64,000 nucleotides of DNA from UBA1038 sp964481445 (GCA_964481445.1 CAYZTQ010000002.1:21827-85826); one strand, 5' to 3'; positions 1 through 9,112 are shown, numbered from the stretch's first letter. Notes: generated by a model from the sequence alone, not told the origin. A program made the numbers and translations.

Positions 1-218
1 GCATCACGGATTTTTTTATCAGCGACTTCCTGCTTCAAGGCTTCAATGATCCTTTCGCTGGCTGAGACGCCCGCGTCGGAAAGAATCAGAATATCTGTCA
101 GTTCTTCATAAAAGTCTTCATCAATTACCTGAGCGTTTTCCACCAGATCATCAACCTTGGCCGTAAAATTGCCTCTGGTTTTTGAAAGCCCTTCTTTTAG
201 CCTTTGAAAGAAGCCCAT
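1..218 (-). CDS. ftsY: Signal recognition particle receptor FtsY (N-terminal part, runs off window)
   Basis: FtsY is the membrane-associated GTPase receptor that docks SRP-ribosome complexes at the Sec translocon. Only the first 72 codons are here. They read MGFFQRLKEGLSKTR, then an acidic helix with IDEDFYEELTDILILSDAGV, the start of the N domain typical of short Gram-positive FtsY proteins without a long acidic A domain. The ATG lies 9 bases beyond the smc stop and follows GGAGG. Last seen gene of plsX-acpP-rnc-smc-ftsY, the usual Bacillota order. The GTPase domain is outside the window, so the call rests on the N-terminus and the neighbours. Confidence 0.9.
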   Translation of the reverse strand, partial: MGFFQRLKEGLSKTRGNFTAKVDDLVENAQVIDEDFYEELTDILILSDAGVSASERIIEALKQEVADKKIRD

Positions 219-227
219 TTCTTCCTC

Positions 228-3200
228 CTATTTCTCGTCCGCATATTGATACTGCTGCAAATTGACCGATACCATGCTGGATACGCCCTTTTCTTCCATC
301 GCTACGCCATACAGGGCATCACAGCATTCCATCGTGCCTTTTCTGTGCGTAATGATGATAAACTGGGTCGATTTCGCGTATTCAGCCAGATATTGGGCAA
401 AATAGCTGATGTTCGCCTCATCCAGCGCCGCTTCTATTTCATCCAGAATGCAAAACGGAGTCGGTTTCAGCTTTAGCATCGCAAACAAAATAGCAATCGC
501 CGTCAGCGCTTTTTCACCGCCGGACAGCAAACTGAGCAGCTGCAGCCTCTTTCCCGGAGGCTGGGCTGCCACCTCGATATCGCAGGTCAGCGGCTGCGCA
601 GGATCGGAAAGAATCAGTTCCGCCTTACCGCCTCCGAACAGGCGCGTAAAGGTATGCGAAAAATATTCGTTCAGTTTGGCGAATTCGGCGACAAACTGTG
701 TTTCCATGCTGCCAAGAAGCTGATTGATCAGGCTGAGCAGATCTTCCTCTGCTTTCTGAGCATCATCCCGCTGCGCAATCATGCTGTCATACCGCTCACG
801 GGTCAGCGCGTATTCCTCAACAGCGCCGACATTGACATTCCCCATTTCTCGAATCCGTTGCTTGATGGACTTGATTTCCATTTCCGCTTGCGGCAGTTCA
901 AATTTGCCTTCCGCTCGCTGCTCCAAAGCCAGCGCATAGGTCAGTTCATAGCTGTTAAAAATATAGTCGCTGAAAGTCTGCAGCTCATTTTCGGTACGTG
1001 CGCAGACCAGTTCATTCCGGTGCAGCTTATCGCTGTCTTTCGCGTGCAGCGCGTGCAGTTGCTCCGTCTCATTCACACAAAGCTTCTGCCTGTTCTGTAT
1101 ATCATTTCGTTTTTTTGATATCTGATCCCAGGCCTTCTGTTTCGCGCTGACAGTTTCCGACAAAGAGACTTCGGTCTGTTCCTGCTCGCTGAGGGCGATC
1201 TGCGCAGCGTCCATGGATTGACTGAGCCGTTCGAGTTCGGCTTTTTTCTTCGTCTGTGAATCCTCAAGCCCATAAATCTCACGGGACCAACGCTCTCTGT
1301 CACGACGCAAAAGGTCATACTGGTGTACTAAATCGCTGCGGCGCTGCGCCGCCTCGGCCAGCCTGTCACGCTGAGCATCGGCCGCTTCCCTCGCGTCAAG
1401 AAGCTCTTTCTGAAGCTTTCTTGTTTCTTCTTCAAGCGCCTGCTGATCGATCGATTCATTCTGCGTTTGAGCGGATGCTTGGTTCAAGTCACCTTCAATT
1501 TCGGCTATGGCCTGATGCAGCTGATTGAGAGCGTCAAGAATATCGGCCTTCCGCTGTTTGATGCTTTCAAGCTCACGGCTCGCGTTCTGGCTGCGCTCCT
1601 GCTCCCGTGCCACCAGAATGCGGTGCTGGTTCAGCGCCTCCGCCGCCTCCTTCTGAAGGCGTGTCAATTCAGCAAGTTCACCCTCGGTTTTTTCTTTGCG
1701 CAGGCTTGCCTGCTCAAACTGCTGGCGCAAGGTCGTTATTGTTTCTTTCAGCTCCAGGATCTCGCGTTCGCGTCCAAGCAGGCTGGCGGCGCGCGACTGA
1801 GAGGTACCCCCCGTCATCGCGCCGCCGGCTCTCAACACGTCCCCGGCCAGCGTAACCACATTGAAGCTCTGCCTTGCACGCCTTGAAAGCGCGATGCCCG
1901 CTTCCATATCCTCCACGATGACAGTGCGGCCAAGAATGCTGTCCACAATGTTCTGCAGGCTCTGATCAAATTCAATCAACTCGCTCGCGATCCCGATGCA
2001 TCCCTTCATGCGAAGGAGAGCCCGCTCATCCGCGTTCAGGCTGCGCCCGCGTATGGCGCTGATCGGCAGAAAAGTCGTTCTGCCAAGACGATTATTTCGA
2101 AGATAATCAATCAAGCCCTTCGCGGTTTCTTCGTCTTGCGTGACGATATGCTGAAGGGTTCCGCCCAAGATCATATCAAGCGCAGTCTCGTATTCCCTGG
2201 GCACACGGATCAAATGCGCGATGACCCCATATACGTTCCTGTCTCCGGCGGCATATTGAAGCGCTTTCTTAACTGCCTGATTATACCCCTCGTAATCCCT
2301 TGCCAGGTCTTCAAGCAGATTCAGCCTGTTCTGCGCCGCCTGCACTTTTGAAGATATTTCAGCAGCGGACTGCACGGCCTTCCGATACTCTTCCCTGGCG
2401 GCGCCGATGCTTTCTTCCGTCTTCAGCGCGTCAGAGGCCATCAGATTCAGCTCTTCCTGTGCTGCGCGAAGCTGTGCGTCTGCCTGATCACAGGCTGCGG
2501 ATTGCTCGGCTTCCTGCTCGGAAAGCCCGAGCTTCTGCCTGTCAATCTCCTTGACGCGCTCTGACATCTGCGCAAGCATCGTCTGCTGGCGTGCCTGCAT
2601 GCTTTTGGCATCACTCAGACGGGTTACCGCCTCGATAATGCGCGCCTTGTGCTGATTCAATCTGTCTTCAGCGGCATCAACCCCGGCAAGCAGGGTCTGT
2701 AAATTCGTCTCTTCCCGTTTCAGCGACTTTTCCGCATCATCCTGCTCCCGCAGACCTGCGGATTTTCCCTTTTCGCTGTCCTCAAAAACTTCACGCAGCT
2801 TATTCAGTTTTTCCTCTTCCGACTGGATTTCGTTGGAAAGCTGTGCCAGCTGTGTTTGAAGGGTGTCAATTTTGCCAGCGGCTGCCTGCAGCTGCCTCTG
2901 GCCGGCAAGATGCGCTTCCTGCGCCTGATTTAGGGCGACGCGGGCCGCCTGATCTTCCTGCTCGGTTTCTTCCAGCTGCCTGTCCAGTTCTGCCCTTTGT
3001 CTGCCCAGGCTCTCCATTTGTGTTTCATGTGAACAGATGCTTTCCTGCAGCTGCTCCGTTAATTGCCTCAATGAGTCAAGGCGCGCCTGCAGCCGTTCAT
3101 GCCGAATTAAAAACACATTGATATCCAGATATTTCAATCTGGAAGACAAAGCCAGATATTCCTGAGCGGTTTTTGACTGCTGTTCAAGCGGCTCCAACCG

Positions 3201-3800
3201 GCCGGCAATTTCATCAATCAGGTCGTTCACGCGCAGAAGATTATCCCTTGTCCTGCTGAGTTTGCGCTCAGCTTCCTCTTTGCGGACGCGATAGGTTACG
3301 ATACCGGCAGCTTCCTCAAAGACCTGACGGCGCTCGTCCCCCTTGGTGGACAGGATTTCCTCAATGCGCCCCTGGCCGATGATGGAGTATCCCTCTTTAC
3401 CGATGCCTGTATCGCGGAACAGTTCCAGCACATCGCGAAGGCGGCAGTTCACCCTGTTGAGAAAATACTCGCCCTCACCGCTTCGGTAAACGCGTCTGGT
3501 GACCAGCACCTCAGTGTAGGGAGAATTCAGCGCCCTGTCTTCATTGTCAAACTGCAGCGACACCTCGCAGTACGGAAGAGGCTTTCTGGTCTGGGTTCCG
3601 TTAAAGATCACATCCTCCATTTTTGAGCCCCGGAGGATTTTGGCGCTCTGCTCGCCAAGCACCCAGCGAACCGCGTCCGCGATATTGCTCTTGCCGGAGC
3701 CATTGGGGCCGACAATGCCGGTGATCCCACTGTCAAAGGTCAGCTCGGTCTTCTGCGCAAACGATTTGAATCCATGAATCTCGACCCGGCTCAGCTTCAT
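228..3800 (-). CDS. smc: Chromosome segregation protein SMC
   Basis: SMC is the ATPase of the Smc-ScpAB condensin that compacts and resolves the origin region. The 1190-residue protein is full length. It has Walker A GPNGSGKS at about residues 31-38, a long coiled coil, a hinge near 510-660 with glycine-rich GDVLRAGGAMTGG, a second coiled coil, then the ABC signature LSGGEK near 1092 and Walker B with DEIEAALD near 1120. The start overlaps the rnc stop by ATGA, implying translational coupling. The partners scpA and scpB are not in the window. Nothing looks broken. Confidence 0.98.
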   Translation of the reverse strand: MKLSRVEIHGFKSFAQKTELTFDSGITGIVGPNGSGKSNIADAVRWVLGEQSAKILRGSKMEDVIFNGTQTRKPLPYCEVSLQFDNEDRALNSPYTEVLVTRRVYRSGEGEYFLNRVNCRLRDVLELFRDTGIGKEGYSIIGQGRIEEILSTKGDERRQVFEEAAGIVTYRVRKEEAERKLSRTRDNLLRVNDLIDEIAGRLEPLEQQSKTAQEYLALSSRLKYLDINVFLIRHERLQARLDSLRQLTEQLQESICSHETQMESLGRQRAELDRQLEETEQEDQAARVALNQAQEAHLAGQRQLQAAAGKIDTLQTQLAQLSNEIQSEEEKLNKLREVFEDSEKGKSAGLREQDDAEKSLKREETNLQTLLAGVDAAEDRLNQHKARIIEAVTRLSDAKSMQARQQTMLAQMSERVKEIDRQKLGLSEQEAEQSAACDQADAQLRAAQEELNLMASDALKTEESIGAAREEYRKAVQSAAEISSKVQAAQNRLNLLEDLARDYEGYNQAVKKALQYAAGDRNVYGVIAHLIRVPREYETALDMILGGTLQHIVTQDEETAKGLIDYLRNNRLGRTTFLPISAIRGRSLNADERALLRMKGCIGIASELIEFDQSLQNIVDSILGRTVIVEDMEAGIALSRRARQSFNVVTLAGDVLRAGGAMTGGTSQSRAASLLGREREILELKETITTLRQQFEQASLRKEKTEGELAELTRLQKEAAEALNQHRILVAREQERSQNASRELESIKQRKADILDALNQLHQAIAEIEGDLNQASAQTQNESIDQQALEEETRKLQKELLDAREAADAQRDRLAEAAQRRSDLVHQYDLLRRDRERWSREIYGLEDSQTKKKAELERLSQSMDAAQIALSEQEQTEVSLSETVSAKQKAWDQISKKRNDIQNRQKLCVNETEQLHALHAKDSDKLHRNELVCARTENELQTFSDYIFNSYELTYALALEQRAEGKFELPQAEMEIKSIKQRIREMGNVNVGAVEEYALTRERYDSMIAQRDDAQKAEEDLLSLINQLLGSMETQFVAEFAKLNEYFSHTFTRLFGGGKAELILSDPAQPLTCDIEVAAQPPGKRLQLLSLLSGGEKALTAIAILFAMLKLKPTPFCILDEIEAALDEANISYFAQYLAEYAKSTQFIIITHRKGTMECCDALYGVAMEEKGVSSMVSVNLQQYQYADEK

Positions 3801-4468
3801 TTAGCTTCCTCCCGGTCAAGAAGCAGCTCCAGCGCCTTTGCGGCTGCTTTTTGCTGCGCGTCTTTTTTGCTGCTGCCCTCTGCCCTTGCGTATTCGCTGC
3901 CGTTCAGGAACACTGCTACGGTAAAGCTGCGCTGATGGGCAGGGCCCACTTCGCCAATGGTTTCATAATACGGCTCAGACAGGCGCCTTGCCTGCACATA
4001 CTCCTGCAGCTCGCTTTTGCTGTTTTGAGCAGCATGGCTGCCCTCAAACTCTTTCTTCCAGAGGCGCTCAACCACAGCCAGCGCCGCGTCAAAACCGGAA
4101 TCGATATAAACGGCAGCCAGCATGGCCTCCACCGCGTCGGCCATCAGGCTTTTCCTGCCGCGCGTATCGCTTTGCAGCGGAGGAAGCATTTTGATGTAGG
4201 CATCAAGATTCAGTTCTTCAGCGATTCGATATAAAGTGTCTTCACAGACAAGCGAAGCGCGCAATGCTGTCAACTTTCCCTCTTTCATATCAGGATACTG
4301 GCCGAAAAGACGCTGGCTGATGATCAGTTCAAGCACAGAATCCCCTAAAAACTCAAGGCGCTGATTATTATGCGCGCTAAAAGAAGGATGCGTCATGGCC
4401 AAAGACAGCAGCCTCGCATGGTTAAACCTGTATCCGATTGCCTGCATCAACCGGGTCAACTCCGGCAT
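3797..4468 (-). CDS. rnc: Ribonuclease III
   Basis: RNase III cuts double-stranded RNA in rRNA precursors and some mRNAs. The 223-residue form has the catalytic signature RLEFLGDSVLEL near residues 38-49, with the acidic metal ligands, and a C-terminal dsRNA-binding domain (SELQEYVQ to KDAQQKAAAKALELL). The ATG at 4468 was preferred over an upstream in-frame start because TGGAGG sits six bases before it. It overlaps smc by 4 bases. The link acpP-rnc-smc is conserved in Bacillota. Confidence 0.97.
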   Translation of the reverse strand: MPELTRLMQAIGYRFNHARLLSLAMTHPSFSAHNNQRLEFLGDSVLELIISQRLFGQYPDMKEGKLTALRASLVCEDTLYRIAEELNLDAYIKMLPPLQSDTRGRKSLMADAVEAMLAAVYIDSGFDAALAVVERLWKKEFEGSHAAQNSKSELQEYVQARRLSEPYYETIGEVGPAHQRSFTVAVFLNGSEYARAEGSSKKDAQQKAAAKALELLLDREEAK

Positions 4469-4489
4469 AAGGAACCTCCACATGAAAAT

Positions 4490-4515
4490 GGCTGCTGCCA
4501 TATGATGCAGCAGCC
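4490..4515 (-). other. Inverted repeat between acpP and rnc
   Basis: A perfect 9-bp stem (GGCTGCTGC with GCAGCAGCC) and an 8-base loop lie between the acpP stop and the rnc start. The following bases ATTTTC are too poor in T for a strong terminator. It could lower rnc expression relative to acpP or protect the acpP mRNA 3' end. Function is inferred. Confidence 0.5.
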
Positions 4516-4534
4516 CAAATGCCCTGTTATGGAC

Positions 4535-4768
4535 TTACCTGGTTCTTGTTTCGATATAATCAGCCACATCGCCTACGGTTTTCAGAGCCGTGATTGCGCT
4601 GTCTTCCACCTGAATACCGTAGCGGTCTTCAATATCCATGATCAGCACCATCACATTCGCGCTGTCCGCCCCGAGGTCTTCCACCAGACGGGCCTCACGA
4701 ACCACCTTTTCGGGGGCAACCTTGAGCTGGTTGGAAATCATTGCCGCCAATTCATCAAATACCATCAT
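4535..4768 (-). CDS. acpP: Acyl carrier protein
   Basis: ACP carries growing acyl chains on a 4'-phosphopantetheine arm in type II fatty acid synthesis. The 77-residue acidic protein has helix II beginning LGADSANVMVLIMDIED; the modified serine is Ser36. The motif is DSA, where most ACPs have DSL, so one conserved hydrophobic residue is replaced. Two adjacent ATG codons occur; the second is better spaced from GGAGG. It sits between plsX, which uses acyl-ACP, and rnc. No fabD, fabG or fabF is adjacent, unlike the common plsX-fabD-fabG-acpP order. Confidence 0.93.
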   Translation of the reverse strand: MMVFDELAAMISNQLKVAPEKVVREARLVEDLGADSANVMVLIMDIEDRYGIQVEDSAITALKTVGDVADYIETRTR

Positions 4769-4798
4769 ATTCCCTCCGTTGTATCTATCAATATAACC

Positions 4799-5791
4799 TT
4801 ACAGCTGACTCATAATTGTCTGAGCAACCTGAGAACGAACCATGCCGCAAGCCTGCCGGATAGCCGATGAAAAAGCGTACTCCCCGCTGCTGCCGTGCGC
4901 TTTGACTACCGCGCCAGCGACCCCAAGCAAAGGAGCGCCGCCGACCTCTTCATAGCTCAGCGCCTTGCGCACCCGCATGAAAGCAGGTTTGGCAAGCAGG
5001 CCGCCTATCTTGGAGCGAAAATCGCCTGTCAGCTCACGCTTGATCATCCCCATCAGGGTTGACGCGATCCCCTCCGTGTACTTGAGAATCAGATTGCCAT
5101 CGAAGCCATCACAGACGATGACATCGGCGGTATCCGCGGGGATATACCTGGCCTCAACATTTCCGACAAAATGAAAGGCGGACGCCTGCATCAGCGGGAA
5201 AGTCTCCTTCACCAGAGCGTTCCCCTTTTCTGCCTCGTCCCCGATGTTGGCAAGCCCGATACGCGGCCTGGCAATGCCCATGAACTTCTGCATATAGGCA
5301 TTCCCCATCAGGCCGAACTGCTGCAGGTACTCCGGCTTACAGTCCACATTGGCGCCGCAGTCAATCAAAAGAAAACTGCCTTTGCCGTTTGGCAGCAACG
5401 GCGCCAGCGCCGGGCGCTCTATGCCCTTGATGCGCCCGAGGCGCAGCATACCGCCAACCAGCACAGCGCCGGTTGAGCCTGCGGATACGAAGCCGTCTGT
5501 TTCTCCGGCGCGCACCGACAGCATCCCCATCACAATGGAAGATTGTTTCTTCTGCCGGATGGCCATGGACGGCGCATCATGGTTGGTAATAAGCTCAGGC
5601 GCGTCAACCAGCTTAATGCGGTCGCGTACATCATCAGCCCCTGCCAGATAAGGCTCAACTTGGGTGAGCACACCGGCGAGAGAAAGGCGCAGCCCCTGGT
5701 CCGCGCGAAGCGCAAGAACACTGCCTTTTACGGCAGACTCCGGCGCATAGTCGCCCCCCATGGCATCAATGAAGAGATGTACTTCCTGCAC
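4799..5791 (-). CDS. plsX: Phosphate acyltransferase PlsX
   Basis: PlsX makes acyl-phosphate from acyl-ACP, the first step of phosphatidic acid synthesis with PlsY. The 330 residues begin VQEVHLFIDAMGGDYAPE, the standard N-terminal strand and glycine turn, and contain AGSTGAVLVGG and VCDGFDGNLILK, both typical of the family. A GTG start at 5791 is chosen because the upstream in-frame 34 codons do not resemble PlsX and AGGA lies 9 bases before the GTG. A promoter at 5847-5875 precedes it. The regulator gene fapR, often upstream, is absent. Confidence 0.95.
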   Translation of the reverse strand: MQEVHLFIDAMGGDYAPESAVKGSVLALRADQGLRLSLAGVLTQVEPYLAGADDVRDRIKLVDAPELITNHDAPSMAIRQKKQSSIVMGMLSVRAGETDGFVSAGSTGAVLVGGMLRLGRIKGIERPALAPLLPNGKGSFLLIDCGANVDCKPEYLQQFGLMGNAYMQKFMGIARPRIGLANIGDEAEKGNALVKETFPLMQASAFHFVGNVEARYIPADTADVIVCDGFDGNLILKYTEGIASTLMGMIKRELTGDFRSKIGGLLAKPAFMRVRKALSYEEVGGAPLLGVAGAVVKAHGSSGEYAFSSAIRQACGMVRSQVAQTIMSQL

Positions 5792-5846
5792 GTATCGCTG
5801 TCCTTTGCGGGATTTATTCGGTGGCAAACCGTCGAATAACAAAATG

Positions 5847-5875
5847 ATATTAACATAGGAAGGATAAATTGACAA
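5847..5875 (-). promoter_or_regulatory. Promoter for plsX operon
   Basis: Reading the minus strand, TTGTCA (5870-5875) is followed after 17 bases by TAATAT (5847-5852), a good sigma-A type match. It drives plsX-acpP-rnc-smc-ftsY and is divergent from the darA promoter. Confidence 0.65.
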
Positions 5876-5907
5876 GCACGGAAAAACCCGCAAACATCAA
5901 GGCGGAC

Positions 5908-5937
5908 TTGTGTTCTTCCGACCATACATGCTATAAT
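5908..5937 (+). promoter_or_regulatory. Promoter for darA-holB-ricT
   Basis: TTGTGT (5908-5913), an 18-base spacer and a perfect TATAAT (5932-5937) lie about 50 bases before the darA start. Confidence 0.65.
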
Positions 5938-5988
5938 TTTGATGAGGTATCAAGGCAATCGCTGCATCTTGTAAAGGAGAAAGATAAC

Positions 5989-6321
5989 ATGATGAAACTT
6001 ATTATAGCCATCGTTCAGGATGAGGATGCCTCTCATTTGATCAGCGAGCTGATGAATGAAGGCTTCAGCGTGACCAAGCTTGCTACAACGGGCGGCTTTC
6101 TGAGAGCGGGTAACACCACGCTGCTTGTCGGTGTCGATGATGAAAAGTTCGACTCCTGCATGGACATCATCAAGAAAGTCTGCAAGAGCCGCAAGCAAAT
6201 AGCTACTTCCCCGGTTACCATCGGCGGCGCGACCGGTATGTACGCCCCTTATCCTATCGAGGTAACAGTAGGCGGCGCCACGGTATTCGTTCTCTCGGTT
6301 GACCAGTTCCTTAAAATGTAA
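5989..6321 (+). CDS. darA: Cyclic-di-AMP receptor DarA (PII-like, PstA/YaaQ family)
   Basis: A 110-residue PII-like protein whose relatives in Bacillus, Staphylococcus and Listeria bind cyclic di-AMP as trimers. The family pattern is clear: MMKLIIAIVQDEDA at the N-terminus, FSVTKLATTGGFLRAGNTTLL in which the glycine-rich stretch contacts the nucleotide, then YPIEVTVGGATVFVLSVDQF. The first of two adjacent ATGs lies 9 bases after GGAG. It precedes holB and ricT as in many Bacillota, although tmk, often part of this block, is missing. Its downstream target is unknown even in model species. Confidence 0.93.
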   Translation: MMKLIIAIVQDEDASHLISELMNEGFSVTKLATTGGFLRAGNTTLLVGVDDEKFDSCMDIIKKVCKSRKQIATSPVTIGGATGMYAPYPIEVTVGGATVFVLSVDQFLKM

Positions 6322-6341
6322 GCTTCCCGGCTTCGGTTTCT

Positions 6342-7322
6342 GTGTCAACAAGATTTGATTTTCAAGGATTCAGCGGGGCGCATGACCGTCTGATTGCGGA
6401 ATACCGCGGCGGGCGGGCTTCACATGCGCTCCTTTTGTGCGGTTCCTCCGGCATGCTCAAGAATGATTTCGCGAGGTATCTTGCCAATATCCTTCTTTGC
6501 CAGGCAGCTTCGGGCGACCGTCCCTGCGGCAGCTGCCCCTCCTGCCTGCGCTTTGAGACCGGCAAGCATGGCAACCTGCTCGCGCTCGGATTGTCGCCCG
6601 GCGCAAAAACCATCAAGATCGATCAGCTCCGCAGCCTGCTGAACGCCTTGTCACTGCATCCGCTGGAATCCGGCCCGAGAGTGATTCTTCTTTCAGATAT
6701 TCACGCCATGACTATGCAGGCCCAGAATGCGCTGCTGAAATCGCTCGAAGAGCCGCTTGCGCAGGACTACTATCTGATCACCTGCGATAATGAACAGGCA
6801 GTGCTGCCTACCATCATTTCAAGGTGCAGCCAGGTCAGGCTGCCGGCGCTTGATGAAAAAGCGATGGAAGCCCGCCTGAAACAATCAGGGCTTGATGCTG
6901 AAGAAGCCGCGGCGCTTTCCGGCCTGACGGGCGGAAGGCTCGGCTACGCGCTGGATATCAGCAGGGATACTGCCTACAGCGATTTGAAGGCGCTTGCAGA
7001 GAAAACCATTTTTCAGGTCAGAAAATTCAGTGATATCCCGGCGGCCTCAATTCTTCTAAAAGACGCCAGGGATTCTGCCGATTTGCTGCTTGATCTTCTG
7101 GAAGAAGAAACCCGCCACAGCCTTGCCTGCAGGTATTTGGGCAGCGCGGAAAAGAGGCCAGCTGTCCGGTGGGCCTCCGTCGATCCTTCCGCCCTGAAGC
7201 GCGTACTGGAGGCGGTGTTTGAAGCCCGTAAGTATAAGGCCAGCAATGTATCCTGGCAGGCAATCGTCGATCGTCTGCTATTTACTATCACGAAGGAGAT
7301 TTATCAATGTCAATGGTCATAG
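6342..7322 (+). CDS. holB: DNA polymerase III subunit delta'
   Basis: Delta' is the stator of the clamp loader that opens the beta clamp. The 326-residue protein has the AAA+ fold, a degenerate P-loop (GSSGMLKN, residues 34-41) as expected for a subunit that does not hydrolyse ATP, zinc ligands Cys53, Cys62, Cys65 and Cys68, and the SRC arginine-finger motif in IISRCSQVRLP. The start is GTG with a poor ribosome site, 20 bases after darA, so coupled translation is likely. It overlaps ricT by 16 bases. Confidence 0.93.
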   Translation: MSTRFDFQGFSGAHDRLIAEYRGGRASHALLLCGSSGMLKNDFARYLANILLCQAASGDRPCGSCPSCLRFETGKHGNLLALGLSPGAKTIKIDQLRSLLNALSLHPLESGPRVILLSDIHAMTMQAQNALLKSLEEPLAQDYYLITCDNEQAVLPTIISRCSQVRLPALDEKAMEARLKQSGLDAEEAAALSGLTGGRLGYALDISRDTAYSDLKALAEKTIFQVRKFSDIPAASILLKDARDSADLLLDLLEEETRHSLACRYLGSAEKRPAVRWASVDPSALKRVLEAVFEARKYKASNVSWQAIVDRLLFTITKEIYQCQWS

Positions 7323-8266
7323 GCGTTCGCTTTAAGAACGCCGGAAAACTCTATTATTTTGACCCGGGCAAGCTCTGGCCGAGCGCGGGAGACGCCGTCA
7401 TTGTTGAAACCGCGCGCGGAATTGAATATGCCCAGTGCGTCATGGGTGTGCATGAAATCAATGAGGAGAGCATTTCTTCCCCCCTCAAAAAGGTCATCCG
7501 CGTAGCCAATGACGATGACGCAGAGAAATACCGGGCCAATCTGGAAAGCGAAAAGGGCATCTACAGGGTCTGCCAGCAAAAAATTGCGGAGCATAAGCTG
7601 GATATGAAGCTGGTCAAGGTAGAATATACTTTCGACCGCAGCAAGCTGATTGCCTATTTCACCTCAAACGGCCGTGTGGATTTCCGTGCGCTGGTCAAGG
7701 ATCTGGCCGCCGCCTTCAAAACAAGGATCGAGCTGAAGCAGATTGGCGTCCGGGATGAAGCCAAGATGCTTGGCGGTCTGGGTTCCTGCGGCAGGCCCCT
7801 TTGCTGTTCCAGCTTTCTGGGAGACTTTCAGCCTGTTTCCATCAAGATGGCCAAAGAGCAAAACCTCTCGCTGAATCCCACCAAGATTTCCGGCGTGTGT
7901 GGCCGCTTGATGTGCTGCCTTAAATATGAGCAGGATCAATATGAACGCGCCCGTAAGGCTTTGCCCCATATCGGGCGCGATGTGCTGACCCCGGACGGCC
8001 GCGGCACCGTGGTCGAGCTTAACCCCCTGAAAGAGCTGGTCAAAGTCCGCATTTCCAAGGGACAGGACAGTTTTGAAGTGCATGAGTATGCCGCCGATCA
8101 GGTGCAGCGTGTTGCCGCGCCGCAGCAGGCCAAAGCCGGGAACGAAAAGAAAAAAGAACAGCCCAAAAAGGCGAAGATGCAGGAAGAAGCTGAAACTCAG
8201 GACGAAGATGTCGGCGACATCCTTGATGATGATTCTGAGCTGCCGGAGGAAAAGCCTGAAGAGTGA
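7307..8266 (+). CDS. ricT: PSP1 domain protein RicT (YaaT)
   Basis: RicT with RicA and RicF forms the Fe-S Y-complex that assists RNase Y cleavage of mRNA in Bacillus. The 319-residue protein has the PSP1 domain, with CGRPLCC (Cys161, 166, 167) and CGRLMCC (Cys198, 203, 204) as cluster ligands. A Lys/Glu/Asp-rich tail follows residue 270. The ATG has AAGGAGA upstream and lies inside the holB 3' end. No ricA or ricF homolog is in the window. A strong terminator follows. Confidence 0.93.
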   Translation: MSMVIGVRFKNAGKLYYFDPGKLWPSAGDAVIVETARGIEYAQCVMGVHEINEESISSPLKKVIRVANDDDAEKYRANLESEKGIYRVCQQKIAEHKLDMKLVKVEYTFDRSKLIAYFTSNGRVDFRALVKDLAAAFKTRIELKQIGVRDEAKMLGGLGSCGRPLCCSSFLGDFQPVSIKMAKEQNLSLNPTKISGVCGRLMCCLKYEQDQYERARKALPHIGRDVLTPDGRGTVVELNPLKELVKVRISKGQDSFEVHEYAADQVQRVAAPQQAKAGNEKKKEQPKKAKMQEEAETQDEDVGDILDDDSELPEEKPEE

Positions 8267-8283
8267 ATCTGAATCAGACAGAT

Positions 8284-8317
8284 AAAAGCGGGCAGGCGCA
8301 TAACCTGTCCGCTTTTT
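8284..8317. terminator. Bidirectional terminator between ricT and the ABC permease gene
   Basis: AAAAGCGGGCAGG (8284-8296) pairs with CCTGTCCGCTTTT (8304-8316) over 13 bp with one G-U pair, followed by a T run. Both strands read a T-rich 3' arm, so it can end both convergent transcripts. Confidence 0.9.
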
Positions 8318-8334
8318 GCCTGTCGTTTGCAGAC

Positions 8335-9036
8335 TTAATTTTTCAGGCTCGCCCTTTTCTCCATGCCGGTAAACAGGCGGGTCAGCAGCGTGATTAGAAT
8401 GAGGTAAATGGCAGCCACCGTAATCAGCGGAAAGAAAGCCGAATAGGTACGGCTTCGGATAAAGTCTCCGGCTTTGGTCAGATCCATCAGCCCAATAAAG
8501 CCGACAACAGAGGTTTCCTTAAGCAGCATAATAAACTCATTGAACAGGTTTGGCAAAATCACCTGCACGCTCTGCGGAAGCACAATCAGCGTCAAAGTCT
8601 GCAAATGCGAAAGGCCCAGTGAACGCCCGGCTTCTGTCTGTCCCCTGTCGATGGCGAGGATGCCGCTCCTGACCATTTCCGAGACATAGGCGGCCGAGTT
8701 GAGCCCAAAACTGATCAGCGCAATCAGCTCCCTGCTGAGGCTGCTGGAGGACAGGATGATATAGTACATGATCATCAGCTGCACGACCACAGGGGTGCCG
8801 CGGATTATATCAACATAGACACCGGCCAGCATTCGCAGCGGGTAGACCTTCCCAAAGGGCTTCCATTCGGAAATTCTCATCAGGGCGATAACTGTGCCAA
8901 GGAGGATGCCAATAGCGGCGGCTCCGGCAGCAATCACAAGGGTTGTGCCCAGACCGCTGAGCAGCATAAGATATCGGTTGCCTACGATCAGATTTGTCTC
9001 GAAATCAGCTGCTATACGCAGAAACAGTTCTTTCAA
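8335..9036 (-). CDS. Polar amino acid ABC transporter permease
   Basis: An integral membrane permease of the His/Glu/Gln type, 233 residues, with about five membrane helices. The EAA loop reads EAGRSLGLSHLQTLTLIVLPQ, the contact site for the ATPase. A TTG start is supported by GGGAGG five bases upstream. It follows the substrate-binding protein gene in the same direction. The ATP-binding subunit that normally completes such an operon is absent: the next gene downstream is ricT, convergent. It must borrow an ATPase encoded elsewhere, or the operon has lost it. The exact substrate cannot be told from the sequence. Confidence 0.92.
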   Translation of the reverse strand: MKELFLRIAADFETNLIVGNRYLMLLSGLGTTLVIAAGAAAIGILLGTVIALMRISEWKPFGKVYPLRMLAGVYVDIIRGTPVVVQLMIMYYIILSSSSLSRELIALISFGLNSAAYVSEMVRSGILAIDRGQTEAGRSLGLSHLQTLTLIVLPQSVQVILPNLFNEFIMLLKETSVVGFIGLMDLTKAGDFIRSRTYSAFFPLITVAAIYLILITLLTRLFTGMEKRASLKN

Positions 9037-9056
9037 AGCGCCCTCCCGGATGACAA

Positions 9057-9092
9057 TTTCAAGGCCGCAGCAACAATTCTGCGGCCTTGAAA
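9057..9092 (-). other. Stem-loop between binding-protein and permease genes
   Basis: A perfect 14-bp stem, TTTCAAGGCCGCAG with CTGCGGCCTTGAAA, and an 8-base loop lie between the two genes. Only TTGT follows on the minus strand, so it is a weak terminator at most. Such hairpins commonly let the binding protein be made in excess over the permease by pausing or mRNA protection. Confidence 0.75.
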
Positions 9093-9112
9093 CTGTATCA
9101 GATATACTTCAA

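Noticed and set aside
5792..5893. 34-residue N-terminal extension of PlsX
   Set aside because: It covers the operon promoter and does not resemble the family; the GTG at 5791 gives the normal length.
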